Positions 1 through 8,255 of a stretch of DNA of 64,000 nt are shown here, piece by piece (position 1 is the stretch's first letter; each line of letters opens with the position of its first letter). The DNA comes from Vreelandella zhanjiangensis DSM 21076 (GTDB taxonomy: Bacteria > Pseudomonadota > Gammaproteobacteria > Pseudomonadales > Halomonadaceae). The notes below the pieces were generated by a model. The model was not told the DNA's origin, did no database searches, and saw only the letters and a list, made by a program, of their open reading frames with translations. Made by a program: the position numbers and the translations under genes. The stretch covers positions 124,001 to 188,000 of the forward strand of contig NZ_KB898650.1 in NCBI RefSeq assembly GCF_000377665.1, in the 5' to 3' direction.

Positions 1-355
1 GGAAAAGGCAACCCAACCGGAAGGTGGCCAAAAGCGTTGCCAGACACAAAAGCGCCAGCCCGAGCCGACCGGCCATCAGTGCATCCAGCCCGGTCAGATG
101 CATCAGCCCGACCACATAGGCAAAAAAGAGCGGCGGCTTTTCAACAAAGGGGATGCCTGCAAATTCGGGAATGATCAGATTTCCCGACAGGGCCATGTGC
201 TTGATGACCGCCATCACCCGGGGCTCATCCGGGGTCAGCACATCGTGATCAAAAAGGCCGCTGAACACGACCGCGAGGATGCCCAGCACCAGACAGCAGG
301 GCCATGCGCGAAGAAGTGGCCTTTTGCCATTGCCCATCATGCCTGCCCCGCCCAT
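1..355 (-). CDS. ArnT/PMT-like glycosyltransferase (GT83), N-terminal part only
   Basis: Only the first ~118 residues are inside the window; the gene runs off the left edge. The translation has an N-terminal hydrophobic segment, then the TPDEPR signature followed by EFAGIPFVEKPPLFFA, the layout of the first periplasmic loop in ArnT/PMT_2 undecaprenyl-phosphate-sugar transferases, where acidic residues after the first membrane helix are catalytic. It follows arnF on the same strand by about 30 bases, so it is probably the last gene of the arn operon. Start taken at 355 (ATG); an ATG pair at 340 is equally possible. It differs from the complete ArnT at 1166-2818, so it is a paralogue; the sugar it transfers cannot be told. 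Confidence 0.7.
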   Translation of the reverse strand, partial: MGGAGMMGNGKRPLLRAWPCCLVLGILAVVFSGLFDHDVLTPDEPRVMAVIKHMALSGNLIIPEFAGIPFVEKPPLFFAYVVGLMHLTGLDALMAGRLGLALLCLATLLATFRLGCLF

Positions 356-384
356 TGAACCATGATCGTCATGACCTGCGCGCC

Positions 385-819
385 TCACGTGTCGGCTGTC
401 TGGCGGGTAGACCGAAGGCCGCCGTGAAAGGTAACGGCCACACCGGCCAGAATCAGTGCAATCCCCGAGAGCTTCAGCCAGGAAAAGTGCTCGGCGATAC
501 CCGGCAGAAACAGCGAGCCGATATAGACCAGCACATAGCTCAGACTCAAGAACGGATAGGCCATGCTCAGCGGTATCCTCTTGAGCGCCATCACCCAGCA
601 CAGCATCGACAGGGCGTAGCAGCCAAGCCCGGCCACTACCGATACAAGAGAGGGCCAGCCGTGGCGCAGGATCGCGTCATACGTACCCGTATCAGCCAGG
701 TTCAAGCCATCCAGTGCAAGCGTGCTCATGCCCCACTTCATGGCAAGCTGGGCCACCGATACCAAGCAGACGCTGATCAATACGAGCGCAATGCTGCCTG
801 CTCTTCGTTGTCTGTTCAT
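385..819 (-). CDS. arnF: ArnF-like flippase subunit (EmrE-type)
   Basis: A 144-residue, four-helix small membrane protein of the EmrE superfamily. ArnE and ArnF together are thought to flip undecaprenyl-phosphate-aminoarabinose across the inner membrane for ArnT. The family signature is visible in the MALKRIPLSMAYPFLSLSYV stretch, where the YP motif sits in the helix that binds substrate in EmrE relatives. The ATG at 819 overlaps the TGA of the upstream arnE (ATGA), which fixes the start and indicates coupled translation. A longer open frame extends to 1062 but runs through arnE in another frame and is not the gene. Confidence 0.85.
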   Translation of the reverse strand: MNRQRRAGSIALVLISVCLVSVAQLAMKWGMSTLALDGLNLADTGTYDAILRHGWPSLVSVVAGLGCYALSMLCWVMALKRIPLSMAYPFLSLSYVLVYIGSLFLPGIAEHFSWLKLSGIALILAGVAVTFHGGLRSTRQTADT

Positions 820-1169
820 GTTGCAGACACCGCCACCAGTAAAATCCCCAGCCCGATAAGTGCGCAGCCAGACCAGTGGTGAAGCGACACCGGTTCGCCA
901 AAGCTGAAGCGTGAGATCAACAGCATGATGATCAGGTTGAGACTCAGCATCGGATAGGCCACCGACACGCTCCAGTCCCGCAGCACGTAAAGCCAGGCGA
1001 TGGCACTCAGCAGCAGAAAGAAGATTGCCAGCATCAGCGGCTGACAGACCATCTTTCTCCATAGCGAATGGTCAGGGTAGCGGGCAAAATGAAGCGCCGA
1101 CCGCTTTTGCCAGTAATGGCTGCATGCGCTTGCGAGCAGCGAAATACTGAAGACAACGGTGGTATTCAA
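816..1169 (-). CDS. arnE: ArnE-like flippase subunit (EmrE-type)
   Basis: A 117-residue small membrane protein with four predicted helices, the probable partner of ArnF in flipping undecaprenyl-phosphate-aminoarabinose. The SVAYPMLSLNLIIMLL segment resembles the YP-containing helix of its partner. The start is a TTG at 1169 that overlaps the stop of arnT (TTGA) with AGGAAA a few bases upstream; no ATG would give a complete first helix. The order arnT-arnE-arnF is the same as in enterobacteria (arnE/F = pmrL/M), which supports the assignment of two otherwise poorly conserved proteins. Confidence 0.82.
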   Translation of the reverse strand: MNTTVVFSISLLASACSHYWQKRSALHFARYPDHSLWRKMVCQPLMLAIFFLLLSAIAWLYVLRDWSVSVAYPMLSLNLIIMLLISRFSFGEPVSLHHWSGCALIGLGILLVAVSAT

Positions 1170-2818
1170 GAGGTTTTCCTATCGAAAAACAGTACTTTGT
1201 AAGGTCCTAGCTCGATGATTCGATCATGCGGGGGAAGCGACTTTTCAAACGTGGTTGATGTACGAAACTCGACTGCGATAGCGTGGTGTTGGCGCTGTTC
1301 GAGGATAAAGGCGCCGAGCGCTGCGTATTCAATGAACCGGTGTTGAGCTTCGGCATAACCCAGGCCGTAGGACACCTCGCCCTTTTGTCCCAGCAAGTAC
1401 ACATCGTCTCTTCTCAGATACCAGTTAAACGCCGACATGATAGTGGGATAGTCCGCCACCAGAACCGTGTCCTCGTCTACATGGGGGGCCACTTTCTCGA
1501 TGAGCCACTGGGGCTGTTTGGCATCGGTCACGTGATCCGGAAGAGCAAAGCCAATGACCGTAAACAAGGCGACCGGTGCCAGCATATGCCCTACGAAAAA
1601 CGCCCCTATGTGAGTGCATCGGCCGGCCAGAACGATAAAGCCGCTCCAAAGAAGCATCGACGCTACCAACAATCCAAGCTTGTAGCCTTCGCCTGGACCA
1701 AAGGGCAAAAAGCCCAGTGAAAAGGCGACAAGCGCGGCCAGTGCAATGGCCATCATCAGGCCAGCATGCATGAGGCAAAGACGTCTTAACGTCTTTTTCT
1801 TATGCTCAAAGGCCCAGATCAAGCCATGGGTTATCAAGATGGCCAACGGCGCCATGCACGGCAGGATATAGGTGGCAAGCTTGCCCCGTGACAGCGAGAA
1901 AAAGAGGAAGGGCAACACCGCCCATAGCAGCGTATAGCGCACCGCGGGTAGCGCCAACGAGGCACGCAGATGGCGAAAAGCCGGTAGCGTCAGAAACGTC
2001 CAGGGCATCAGTGCCAGCAGCATGACCGGCACGAAGAACCACGTCGGAGAGACATGCTGGGCCTCGTCCGAGAAGAACCGATGAATATGCTCGACCCAGA
2101 AGAAATAGTGCCAGAAGTCCGGCGCGCGCAGGTGCACGGCAATCGCCCAGGGGAGCGTGACGGTGAGCGCACTCGCCACGCTGAGCCAGCCATACACCAT
2201 CAATTGCCTGAACTGGCGCTGCACGATGGCGTGAACCACGACCACCATGAAGGGCAATACCAGTGCCAGAAATCCCTTGGTCAAGAAGGCGCCGCCGCAG
2301 CCCACGCCGGCCAGCAGATAGAAAAGACAGCGCTGGCGCCGGGCAGTGGCCTCCAAGGCCATATAAAACGCCACAAAGGTGAGCGTCAGCCAGAAGGTCA
2401 GGAAACTGTCGAGCACACTGAAGGTGCCAACCGCAATCACGATGAAAAAGCTCAGATAGACGCCTACCGACAGGTACGCTTGCGTTCTGCCAAATACGCG
2501 CCGCACCATGAACATGATGCACAGCGCACTCCCCATGACGGAAAGCGCCGACATGAACCTGACCGCGAAATTGGTCTGGCCGAATATCATCTGAGCGATA
2601 GCATTAAGCCAGTAGCCCATGATCGGTTTTTCAAAATAGAAAAGCCCGTTGAAGTGCGGCACAACCCAATCACCGGTGGCCAGGAGTTCTCGCGATATCT
2701 CGCCGTAGCGCAGCTCATCAGGAGACCACAGGGCCGGCACATGAAGCGTCAACAGGTACGTCAACACGAAGTAGCTTATTATCAGCGCCCAACCGGCCTG
2801 CTTTAGTAGCCTGTTCAT
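1166..2818 (-). CDS. arnT: Lipid A 4-amino-4-deoxy-L-arabinosyltransferase ArnT
   Basis: A 550-residue inner-membrane GT83 enzyme that moves L-Ara4N from its undecaprenyl-phosphate carrier to lipid A phosphates, lowering the negative charge of LPS and giving resistance to polymyxins and cationic peptides. The first periplasmic loop holds SPDELRYGEISRELL and FNGLFYFEKPIMGYW, which are the ArnT signatures; the rest is a run of about a dozen hydrophobic helices with a soluble C-terminal domain, at the family's usual length of about 550. ATG at 2818 lies 3 bases after arnD. It is embedded in arnBCADTEF order. Confidence 0.93.
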   Translation of the reverse strand: MNRLLKQAGWALIISYFVLTYLLTLHVPALWSPDELRYGEISRELLATGDWVVPHFNGLFYFEKPIMGYWLNAIAQMIFGQTNFAVRFMSALSVMGSALCIMFMVRRVFGRTQAYLSVGVYLSFFIVIAVGTFSVLDSFLTFWLTLTFVAFYMALEATARRQRCLFYLLAGVGCGGAFLTKGFLALVLPFMVVVVHAIVQRQFRQLMVYGWLSVASALTVTLPWAIAVHLRAPDFWHYFFWVEHIHRFFSDEAQHVSPTWFFVPVMLLALMPWTFLTLPAFRHLRASLALPAVRYTLLWAVLPFLFFSLSRGKLATYILPCMAPLAILITHGLIWAFEHKKKTLRRLCLMHAGLMMAIALAALVAFSLGFLPFGPGEGYKLGLLVASMLLWSGFIVLAGRCTHIGAFFVGHMLAPVALFTVIGFALPDHVTDAKQPQWLIEKVAPHVDEDTVLVADYPTIMSAFNWYLRRDDVYLLGQKGEVSYGLGYAEAQHRFIEYAALGAFILEQRQHHAIAVEFRTSTTFEKSLPPHDRIIELGPYKVLFFDRKTS

Positions 2819-2820
2819 GT

Positions 2821-3732
2821 TTACCTGCCCCTCAAAGAGAGGGAAGACTGGCGGGCAACCCAGCCTTCACGGCCGGGTATCTCGACTGACTCTATCGTGC
2901 CCGTGGGAAGACGCTCATTATCGTGGGGCAGCAGCGCCCCTAGCGGGACAAACTTGATATGACGCTCGGCGGCCATCATCAGGAATTTCTCGAACATGAC
3001 CGCGCAGGCGATGCCTTCGGCCTCAGCGTGAATCGTATAAACGTTCAGCCCGTTCGGGTCGATGGCGTCAAGAATGTGCTGGTTGTAATTCTCGTCGGTG
3101 ATGCCGTTTTGGCCGATCACTTCGTCATAGGTCGGCAGGGTGACGGGGATCTGGGGCGTCCTTTTGCCCTTCGGCATGAAGATGGCATCGCCCCGGCAAT
3201 CACTGTTATAGCGAAAGGCAAACGTCTCCTTTTGGGCAAGCGTTGCCGGGTTGCAGCGCCAGCCCGCGACGGCGCTGCAACTCACGCGTTCACCCAACAG
3301 CATCTCAAGACGCCGATAGCCCCGCTCAATCTCTCGGTGCAGCTCGTCGGCTGACATCGTATCGATCCGGGTCTGCCACTTGTGATGATCCCAGGCATGC
3401 AGGCCGATTTCGTGTTGCTGGTAATGGGCCTGCTGAATCAGATGACCAAGCTTCTGGCCAATATCCGGTCCAGGCCAGGGCAGCGTCCCCTTGAACAGGA
3501 TGTCGTAGCCGTAGAGGTTTTTGGCATTGGAGCGCAGCATCTTTTTGAAAAAGGCCGGGCGCAACAACCGCCACAGATGGCGCCCCATGTTGTCGGGGCC
3601 CACGGTAAAGAAAAAGGAGGCGGTAATGTCATGACGCGCCAGTATATCCAGCAGCCGGGGAACGCCCTTCAGGGTGCCTCGGTAAGTATCCACGTCGATA
3701 CGCAGGCCTACCGGTATAGGTTGCTTAACCAT
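2821..3732 (-). CDS. arnD: ArnD, undecaprenyl-phosphate formamido-arabinose deformylase
   Basis: A polysaccharide-deacetylase (NodB-fold) enzyme of 303 residues that removes the formyl group from undecaprenyl-phosphate-L-Ara4FN. The N-terminal [12 protein letters not shown] carries the first metal aspartate region, [14 protein letters not shown] holds the metal-binding histidines, and AGWRCN is the arginine motif seen in ArnD. I chose the ATG at 3732, which overlaps the last codons of arnA by 8 bases; an ATG at 3756 would add eight residues that do not look like ArnD. Confidence 0.9.
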   Translation of the reverse strand: MVKQPIPVGLRIDVDTYRGTLKGVPRLLDILARHDITASFFFTVGPDNMGRHLWRLLRPAFFKKMLRSNAKNLYGYDILFKGTLPWPGPDIGQKLGHLIQQAHYQQHEIGLHAWDHHKWQTRIDTMSADELHREIERGYRRLEMLLGERVSCSAVAGWRCNPATLAQKETFAFRYNSDCRGDAIFMPKGKRTPQIPVTLPTYDEVIGQNGITDENYNQHILDAIDPNGLNVYTIHAEAEGIACAVMFEKFLMMAAERHIKFVPLGALLPHDNERLPTGTIESVEIPGREGWVARQSSLSLRGR

Positions 3733-5713
3733 GAGCTTGTTCTTCCAGTGCTTCATTCAGAAAGAAATCCAGTGTTTGCTCAATGGTTTTCTCGAAATGG
3801 GTGGACGGTTCCCAGTCCAGGATCTTCTTTGCATTGCGAATGCAGGGCTGGCGATGCTGAACGTCTTGATAACCATCGCCATAATAGGCGCTGCTCTCCA
3901 TGAGGTTGTAGCCGGCAAAGGGCGGGAACTGATCACGCAGTGGATGACGTTCAAAGCGTGATACCAGGCTTTCGGCCAGCTCCTTGATACTGGCTTCATT
4001 GTCCGGCGCGCCAATATTGATGATCTGACCATCGCAGGCACCGTCGGTATTTTCCACGATGCGAAAGAGCGCCTCGATGGCGTCTGATATATCGGTAAAA
4101 CAGCGTTTTTGCTCACCGCCATCAATCAGGTTGATGGGGGTTCCTTCCACCAGATTGAGGATGAGCTGCGTGATGGCGCGACTGGAGCCGATCCGGGCAG
4201 AACTCAGGTTATCCAGATGGGTACCCATCCAGTTGAAGGGACGAAACAGGGTGAATTTCAGCCCTTCCTTGATGCCATAGGCCCAGATCACGCGATCCAG
4301 CAGCTGCTTTGACACCGAATAGATCCAGCGCTGGCGATTGATGGGCCCCACGATCAGCGGCGAGGTGTCTTCATCAAAGGCTTCATCGGTGCACATGCCG
4401 TACACCTCGGACGTCGAGGGGAAGATGACCCGTTTTTTGTACTTCACACAGCTGCGCACAATTTTAAGGTTTTCTTCGAAATCGAGCTCAAACACCCGCA
4501 GCGGATTGCGCGTGTATTCAATCGGCGTGGCGATGGCCACCAGTGGCAGCACCACATCGCACTTCTTGATCTGATACTCGATCCATTCGTTATGAATGGT
4601 GATATCCCCTTCCACGAAGTGGAAATTGGGATGGGGCAGGAACTCCGCAATCTGACTGGCGCTGACGTCCATGGCGTACACGGAGTACTTGTCTTCCTTG
4701 AGTAAACGCCGCGTCAGGTGAGTGCCGATGAAGCCGTTGGCCCCCAGGATCAGTACCCGGGTACGTTTCTTCTTGACCAGCAGGCTACGGGCAGACGGCC
4801 CAAAGCGCATGCCAACCGCCAGATGGAGTTCAGCGGCCAACCGTTCGCCACCCAGATAAAGCCCCTGCTCGCTCTGCCCGGTGTCCACGATCAGTGATCC
4901 CTGGCCACAGGCAATCGTCAATGGTGAAAGCGAGACAATGGTGCCGGGCTTCACGTCGTAATGCTGCTGACTGGGCCTCGCCTTCCAGATCGTGATCTTG
5001 CGCTCACCCATGAAGGTAAACGCTCCCGGATAGGGTTCGGTCACCGCACGCACCAGGTTGAAAAGCGCACGCGCATCACGCGACCAGTCAAGCTCGCCAT
5101 CTTCAGGCGTGCGCCGCGGGAAGGTGCTGGCTTTTGTTTCATCCTGCGCTACCGGTACCAGCCGGTGGTTGATCAATGCCGGCAGCGCCTCACCCAGCAT
5201 CTCGCGGGCCAGCACGACCATGCGCTTGTGCAGCGTGGCCGCGTCATCGCCGTCGCTGATGGGCAAACTTTTTTGATAAAGGATGTCGCCGGCATCGGCT
5301 CGGCGGGTCATGCGATGCAGCGTCAGCCCCGCTTCCTGCTCGTCATTGACCAGCGCCCAGTTGATCGGTGCGCGCCCACGATAGGCTGGCAGCAGTGAGC
5401 CGTGCAGGTTGAACCCGCCGTGGCGGGCAATATCGAGTATTTCCTGACAGATCAGGTGGCGATAGTAAAAGGAGAAGATGATGTCCGGCTGCATCATGCG
5501 GATCTTGTCGATCCAGATGGGATGATTGACGTTTTCCGGCGCATGCACGGGGATGCCGTGCTGAGCGGCCAGCTTGGCCACCGAGGCAAAAAAGACATTT
5601 TCCCGGGCGTCGTCCACGTGGGTGAAAATCGCTTCGACCTCGATACCGCTGTCCAGCACACTCTGGAGGCCTACACAGCCGAAATTGTGGTACGCAAAAA
5701 TGATGGCTTTCAT
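3725..5713 (-). CDS. arnA: ArnA, bifunctional formyltransferase / UDP-glucuronate decarboxylase
   Basis: A 662-residue cytoplasmic fusion, the usual ArnA length. Residues ~1-300 are a formyltransferase: [16 protein letters not shown] gives N102 and H104 and ADAGDI gives D140, the same numbering as the catalytic triad of E. coli ArnA. Residues ~315-660 are an SDR-type oxidative decarboxylase: [10 protein letters not shown] binds NAD+, PSTSEVYG supplies the catalytic Ser/Glu region, and YSVSK is the YxxxK motif. The protein makes UDP-Ara4-keto from UDP-GlcA and formylates UDP-L-Ara4N. Its ends overlap or abut arnC and arnD, as expected in this operon. Confidence 0.95.
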   Translation of the reverse strand: MKAIIFAYHNFGCVGLQSVLDSGIEVEAIFTHVDDARENVFFASVAKLAAQHGIPVHAPENVNHPIWIDKIRMMQPDIIFSFYYRHLICQEILDIARHGGFNLHGSLLPAYRGRAPINWALVNDEQEAGLTLHRMTRRADAGDILYQKSLPISDGDDAATLHKRMVVLAREMLGEALPALINHRLVPVAQDETKASTFPRRTPEDGELDWSRDARALFNLVRAVTEPYPGAFTFMGERKITIWKARPSQQHYDVKPGTIVSLSPLTIACGQGSLIVDTGQSEQGLYLGGERLAAELHLAVGMRFGPSARSLLVKKKRTRVLILGANGFIGTHLTRRLLKEDKYSVYAMDVSASQIAEFLPHPNFHFVEGDITIHNEWIEYQIKKCDVVLPLVAIATPIEYTRNPLRVFELDFEENLKIVRSCVKYKKRVIFPSTSEVYGMCTDEAFDEDTSPLIVGPINRQRWIYSVSKQLLDRVIWAYGIKEGLKFTLFRPFNWMGTHLDNLSSARIGSSRAITQLILNLVEGTPINLIDGGEQKRCFTDISDAIEALFRIVENTDGACDGQIINIGAPDNEASIKELAESLVSRFERHPLRDQFPPFAGYNLMESSAYYGDGYQDVQHRQPCIRNAKKILDWEPSTHFEKTIEQTLDFFLNEALEEQAHG

Positions 5714-5725
5714 ATTGTGTCTTCT

Positions 5726-6736
5726 TCAATGCGCCGTCTGGCGGGTTGTTTCTTTTACAGGGTCGTGAGGCCGGCCATGCACGGCCTTGCCGATCATCAG
5801 GTCCTGAACGAAAAAGCGGGGTCTGGCACGCACGTCGGAATAAATCCGGCCGATGTATTCGCCCAGCAGTCCCAGGCCAATAAATTGCGCACCGATCAAA
5901 ACGAAGAGAATGGCGAAAAGGGTAAAGAGGCCATCGCCGGCCCACTCTGCTCCCAACATCAGTCGCAGGGCCATCAACAAGACACCGAACACCACGCCAA
6001 ACACGGCCATGGCGCTACCCAGAAGGCTAAGCATGCGAAGCGGTGCGGTGGTCATGCTGGTCAGCAGATCAAACATCAAACTGATCAGCTTCATGGGGCT
6101 GTACTTCGAATTGCCGTCGGCACGCTCGTCGTGGTGAACGTCAATTTCGGTGGTATGGCGCGAGAAGTTGTTGGCCAGAATGGGGATAAAGGTGCTTCGT
6201 TCGTGGCAGTTGAGCATGGCGTTGACCACATGGCGGCGATAGGCGCGCAGCATGCAGCCGTAGTCACTCATGGCCACACCGGTGGCCAGCTTGACCGCCC
6301 GATTCACCAGTTTTGAAGGCAGCCGGCGCAGGATATTGTCCTGGCGCTTCTTGCGCACCGTGCCCACCGAGTCATAGCCCTCCTCGATTTTCGCCACCAG
6401 ACGGGGGATCTCTTCAGGCGGGTTTTGCAGATCAGCATCCAGGGTAATGACAACGTCGCCGCGGGTCTGCTCAAAACCCGCGATGATGGCGTTGTGCTGG
6501 CCGTAATTGCGATTGAGGATGACCCCGATAATGCGGCTGTCCTGCTCGGCCGACATCTTCTCGATAATGGCGGCGCTGCGATCCTGGCTGCCGTCATCGA
6601 CCAGTATCAGCTCATAGGGCTGACTGAGGGTCTGGCAGGCCATCGTGGTGCGCCGGACCAGCTCGGGGAGGGTCATCTCCTCGTTGAATACCGGGATGAC
6701 AATGGAGACGAGTTTGATGGGCTGGTTATTTTTCAT
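5726..6736 (-). CDS. arnC: ArnC, undecaprenyl-phosphate Ara4FN transferase (GT2)
   Basis: A 336-residue GT2 enzyme that transfers formylated L-Ara4N from UDP to undecaprenyl phosphate at the cytoplasmic face. The Rossmann-like N-terminus begins [10 protein letters not shown], followed by [12 protein letters not shown] and the [12 protein letters not shown] motif (DXD for UDP/metal binding). Two C-terminal transmembrane helices (about residues 235-300) anchor it. It overlaps the end of arnB by 11 bases and is 13 bases from arnA, so the three are translated as a unit. Confidence 0.93.
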   Translation of the reverse strand: MKNNQPIKLVSIVIPVFNEEMTLPELVRRTTMACQTLSQPYELILVDDGSQDRSAAIIEKMSAEQDSRIIGVILNRNYGQHNAIIAGFEQTRGDVVITLDADLQNPPEEIPRLVAKIEEGYDSVGTVRKKRQDNILRRLPSKLVNRAVKLATGVAMSDYGCMLRAYRRHVVNAMLNCHERSTFIPILANNFSRHTTEIDVHHDERADGNSKYSPMKLISLMFDLLTSMTTAPLRMLSLLGSAMAVFGVVFGVLLMALRLMLGAEWAGDGLFTLFAILFVLIGAQFIGLGLLGEYIGRIYSDVRARPRFFVQDLMIGKAVHGRPHDPVKETTRQTAH

Positions 6737-7907
6737 GTTGATTCACTATCGTGTTTAACGCGTCAATCACGCGGTCGATATCACCCAACGTCATGGCAGG
6801 AAACAGCGGCAGCGAACAGATCTGCCCCCCGGCCAGGGTCGTATGGGGCAATGAAGGCATGTCCCGTGCATAACGGGCGGTGTAATGGTCGCGGTAATAT
6901 TTCTGCAGATGCGCCGGCATGAAATGAATGCCGGCACCAATCTGTACGGCCTTGAGTGCCTCAATCAGCTGCTGGCGATCAAGCCCTGCACGCTCAGGCG
7001 CCACCCGCACCACCATCAGATGTCGGCAATGCCTGTGCTCATGCACGGGGTCCTGAAGCGGTGTGATGCCGGGGATAGCCCTTAATTTCTCGATATAGTC
7101 ATCGGCGAGCGCCTGGCGTGCGGCGGTAATCGCATCGAGCCTTTCAAGCTGGCCCAGCGCCAGAACGGCGCTGATATCGGGAAGGTTGTATTTGAATCCG
7201 GGTTCCACCACTTCTGCCTGCGGGGCGCGACCATGGGTTTCACGGTCAAAGGCGTCCACGGCCAGCCCATGAAATTTCAGACGCCGAATCCTGTCGGCCA
7301 GCGCCTGATCGGACGTCACGAATAGCCCGCCCTCCGCCGTCGTGACGTTTTTGATCGCGTGAAGGGAAAAGATGCAGTGCCCCCGATACCCGACCGGTTG
7401 CCCCTTGTACTGCGCCCCCAGCGCATGGGCAGCGTCTTCGATAACAGCAATGCCATGGCGCTCGGCTAGCGCATAAATCGGGTCCAGATCCAGTGAGGCG
7501 CCCGCGAAATGCACCGGGATGATCAGTCGGGTTTTCGGCGTCACCAGCGGTGCAATCTGCTCGGCCGTGGTCATCAGCGTGTCAGGATCGACATCCACGA
7601 ACACCGGCGTGGCACCCACCAGGGTGATCATGTTGATGGTGGAAACCCAGGTCAGGGAAGGCGTGATGACTTCATCACCCGGCCCAATCCCCAGCGCCAG
7701 CAGTGCCAGATGCATGCCGGCGGTGGCACTGCTGAGCGCGACGGCTTCAGTGGCCCCGGTCAGTTGACAGATCATCTGCTCAAGCTGGGCATTTTTGGCG
7801 CCGGTCGTGATCCAGCCGGAGCGAAGCACTGCGACCACAGCATCAATATCGGCGTCATTCAGGGCAGGCCGACACAGGGGTAAAAAGGTGTTTTGCATGG
7901 AAGGCAT
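6726..7907 (-). CDS. arnB: ArnB, UDP-Ara4-keto aminotransferase (PLP)
   Basis: First gene of the arn operon; 393 residues, DegT/DnrJ/EryC1 family. It transaminates UDP-Ara4-keto to UDP-L-Ara4N using glutamate. [12 protein letters not shown] carries the PLP lysine (K186) and [11 protein letters not shown] the aspartate that contacts the pyridine nitrogen. The ATG at 7907 has no strong ribosome site; a second ATG at 7898 is possible. About 350 bases upstream contain a hairpin and the shared regulatory element at 8121-8157. Confidence 0.94.
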   Translation of the reverse strand: MPSMQNTFLPLCRPALNDADIDAVVAVLRSGWITTGAKNAQLEQMICQLTGATEAVALSSATAGMHLALLALGIGPGDEVITPSLTWVSTINMITLVGATPVFVDVDPDTLMTTAEQIAPLVTPKTRLIIPVHFAGASLDLDPIYALAERHGIAVIEDAAHALGAQYKGQPVGYRGHCIFSLHAIKNVTTAEGGLFVTSDQALADRIRRLKFHGLAVDAFDRETHGRAPQAEVVEPGFKYNLPDISAVLALGQLERLDAITAARQALADDYIEKLRAIPGITPLQDPVHEHRHCRHLMVVRVAPERAGLDRQQLIEALKAVQIGAGIHFMPAHLQKYYRDHYTARYARDMPSLPHTTLAGGQICSLPLFPAMTLGDIDRVIDALNTIVNQHEK

Positions 7908-7994
7908 CGCGTACTCACTACTTAAGTAATGTGCTGATACAAGCGCTGATACGACACAGAACGCGGCCCCTTATCAGGTATTAGCGCTCTCGAC

Positions 7995-8051
7995 TTATTT
8001 TTACGGCCGTCGAACTGTTCAAACGTCAGCGGTGACGCGGCGTAAAAATAA
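7995..8051. repeat. Inverted repeat in the arn leader region
   Basis: TTATTTTTACG at 7995-8005 is repeated as a perfect inverted copy at 8041-8051. The stem continues inward (GCCGTC against GACGCGGC) with one bulged base, enclosing about 20 bases. On either strand the T-rich arm comes first, so it is not a normal intrinsic terminator. It lies 88-144 bases upstream of the arnB start, in what would be the arn 5' leader if the promoter sits near the 8121-8157 element. Confidence 0.6.
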
Positions 8052-8120
8052 TCAGCCAATATGACGAAGCTCATATCGAGAATTACGGGTAGGGCAATAC
8101 TAGCGATTGCTATAAATGCA

Positions 8121-8157
8121 GGTGTAAAAGAGTCGGAGCAAGTTGTTAAAAAGTATT
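8121..8157 (-). promoter_or_regulatory. Composite operator-like element upstream of arnB
   Basis: On the plus strand the element reads GRTGTAAAAG, then 10 variable bases, then AGTTGTTAAAAAGTRTT. The same arrangement, with the same 10-base spacer and only two differing bases outside it, recurs at 12592-12628 between the RND pump and the response regulator. Read toward arnB it contains tandem TTTTTAACA and CTTTTACA units about 23 bases apart, compatible with a dimeric OmpR-family regulator. It is 214 bases upstream of arnB and just beyond the pump operon's terminator. Confidence 0.65.
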
Positions 8158-8184
8158 AACTATCAAGTGTGTGTCTCGATACCT

Positions 8185-8220
8185 AAAAGCCGCTACCTGC
8201 GTGCAGCAGGTAGCGGCTTT
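8185..8220 (-). terminator. Intrinsic terminator of the RND pump operon
   Basis: A perfect 14-base-pair stem (8186-8199 with 8207-8220, core GCCGCTACCTG) closes a 7-base loop and is followed on the minus strand by four T residues. It begins about 35 bases after the pump gene's stop codon and separates the pump from the arn promoter region. Confidence 0.8.
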
Positions 8221-8255
8221 GCCATCAATGAAGAGACTGTGCGCCTAAGGGCTCA

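Noticed and set aside
385-1062. A 225-codon frame covering arnF and part of arnE
   Set aside because: Only its C-terminal 144 residues resemble a transporter; the rest overlaps arnE in another frame.
5402-6316. Long plus-strand frame of 304 codons opposite arnA and arnC
   Set aside because: Antisense shadow of well-supported genes; the sequence is histidine/glutamine-rich and has no family features.
7921-7926. CTTAAG near arnB as a PmrA half-site
   Set aside because: Only one hexamer; the expected second half-site five bases away is missing.
8141-8157. Classic PmrA or RstA box within the shared element
   Set aside because: TTAA spacing is 10 rather than 11 bases, and the RstA consensus TACATNTNGTTACA is not matched, so I describe it as a new element instead.
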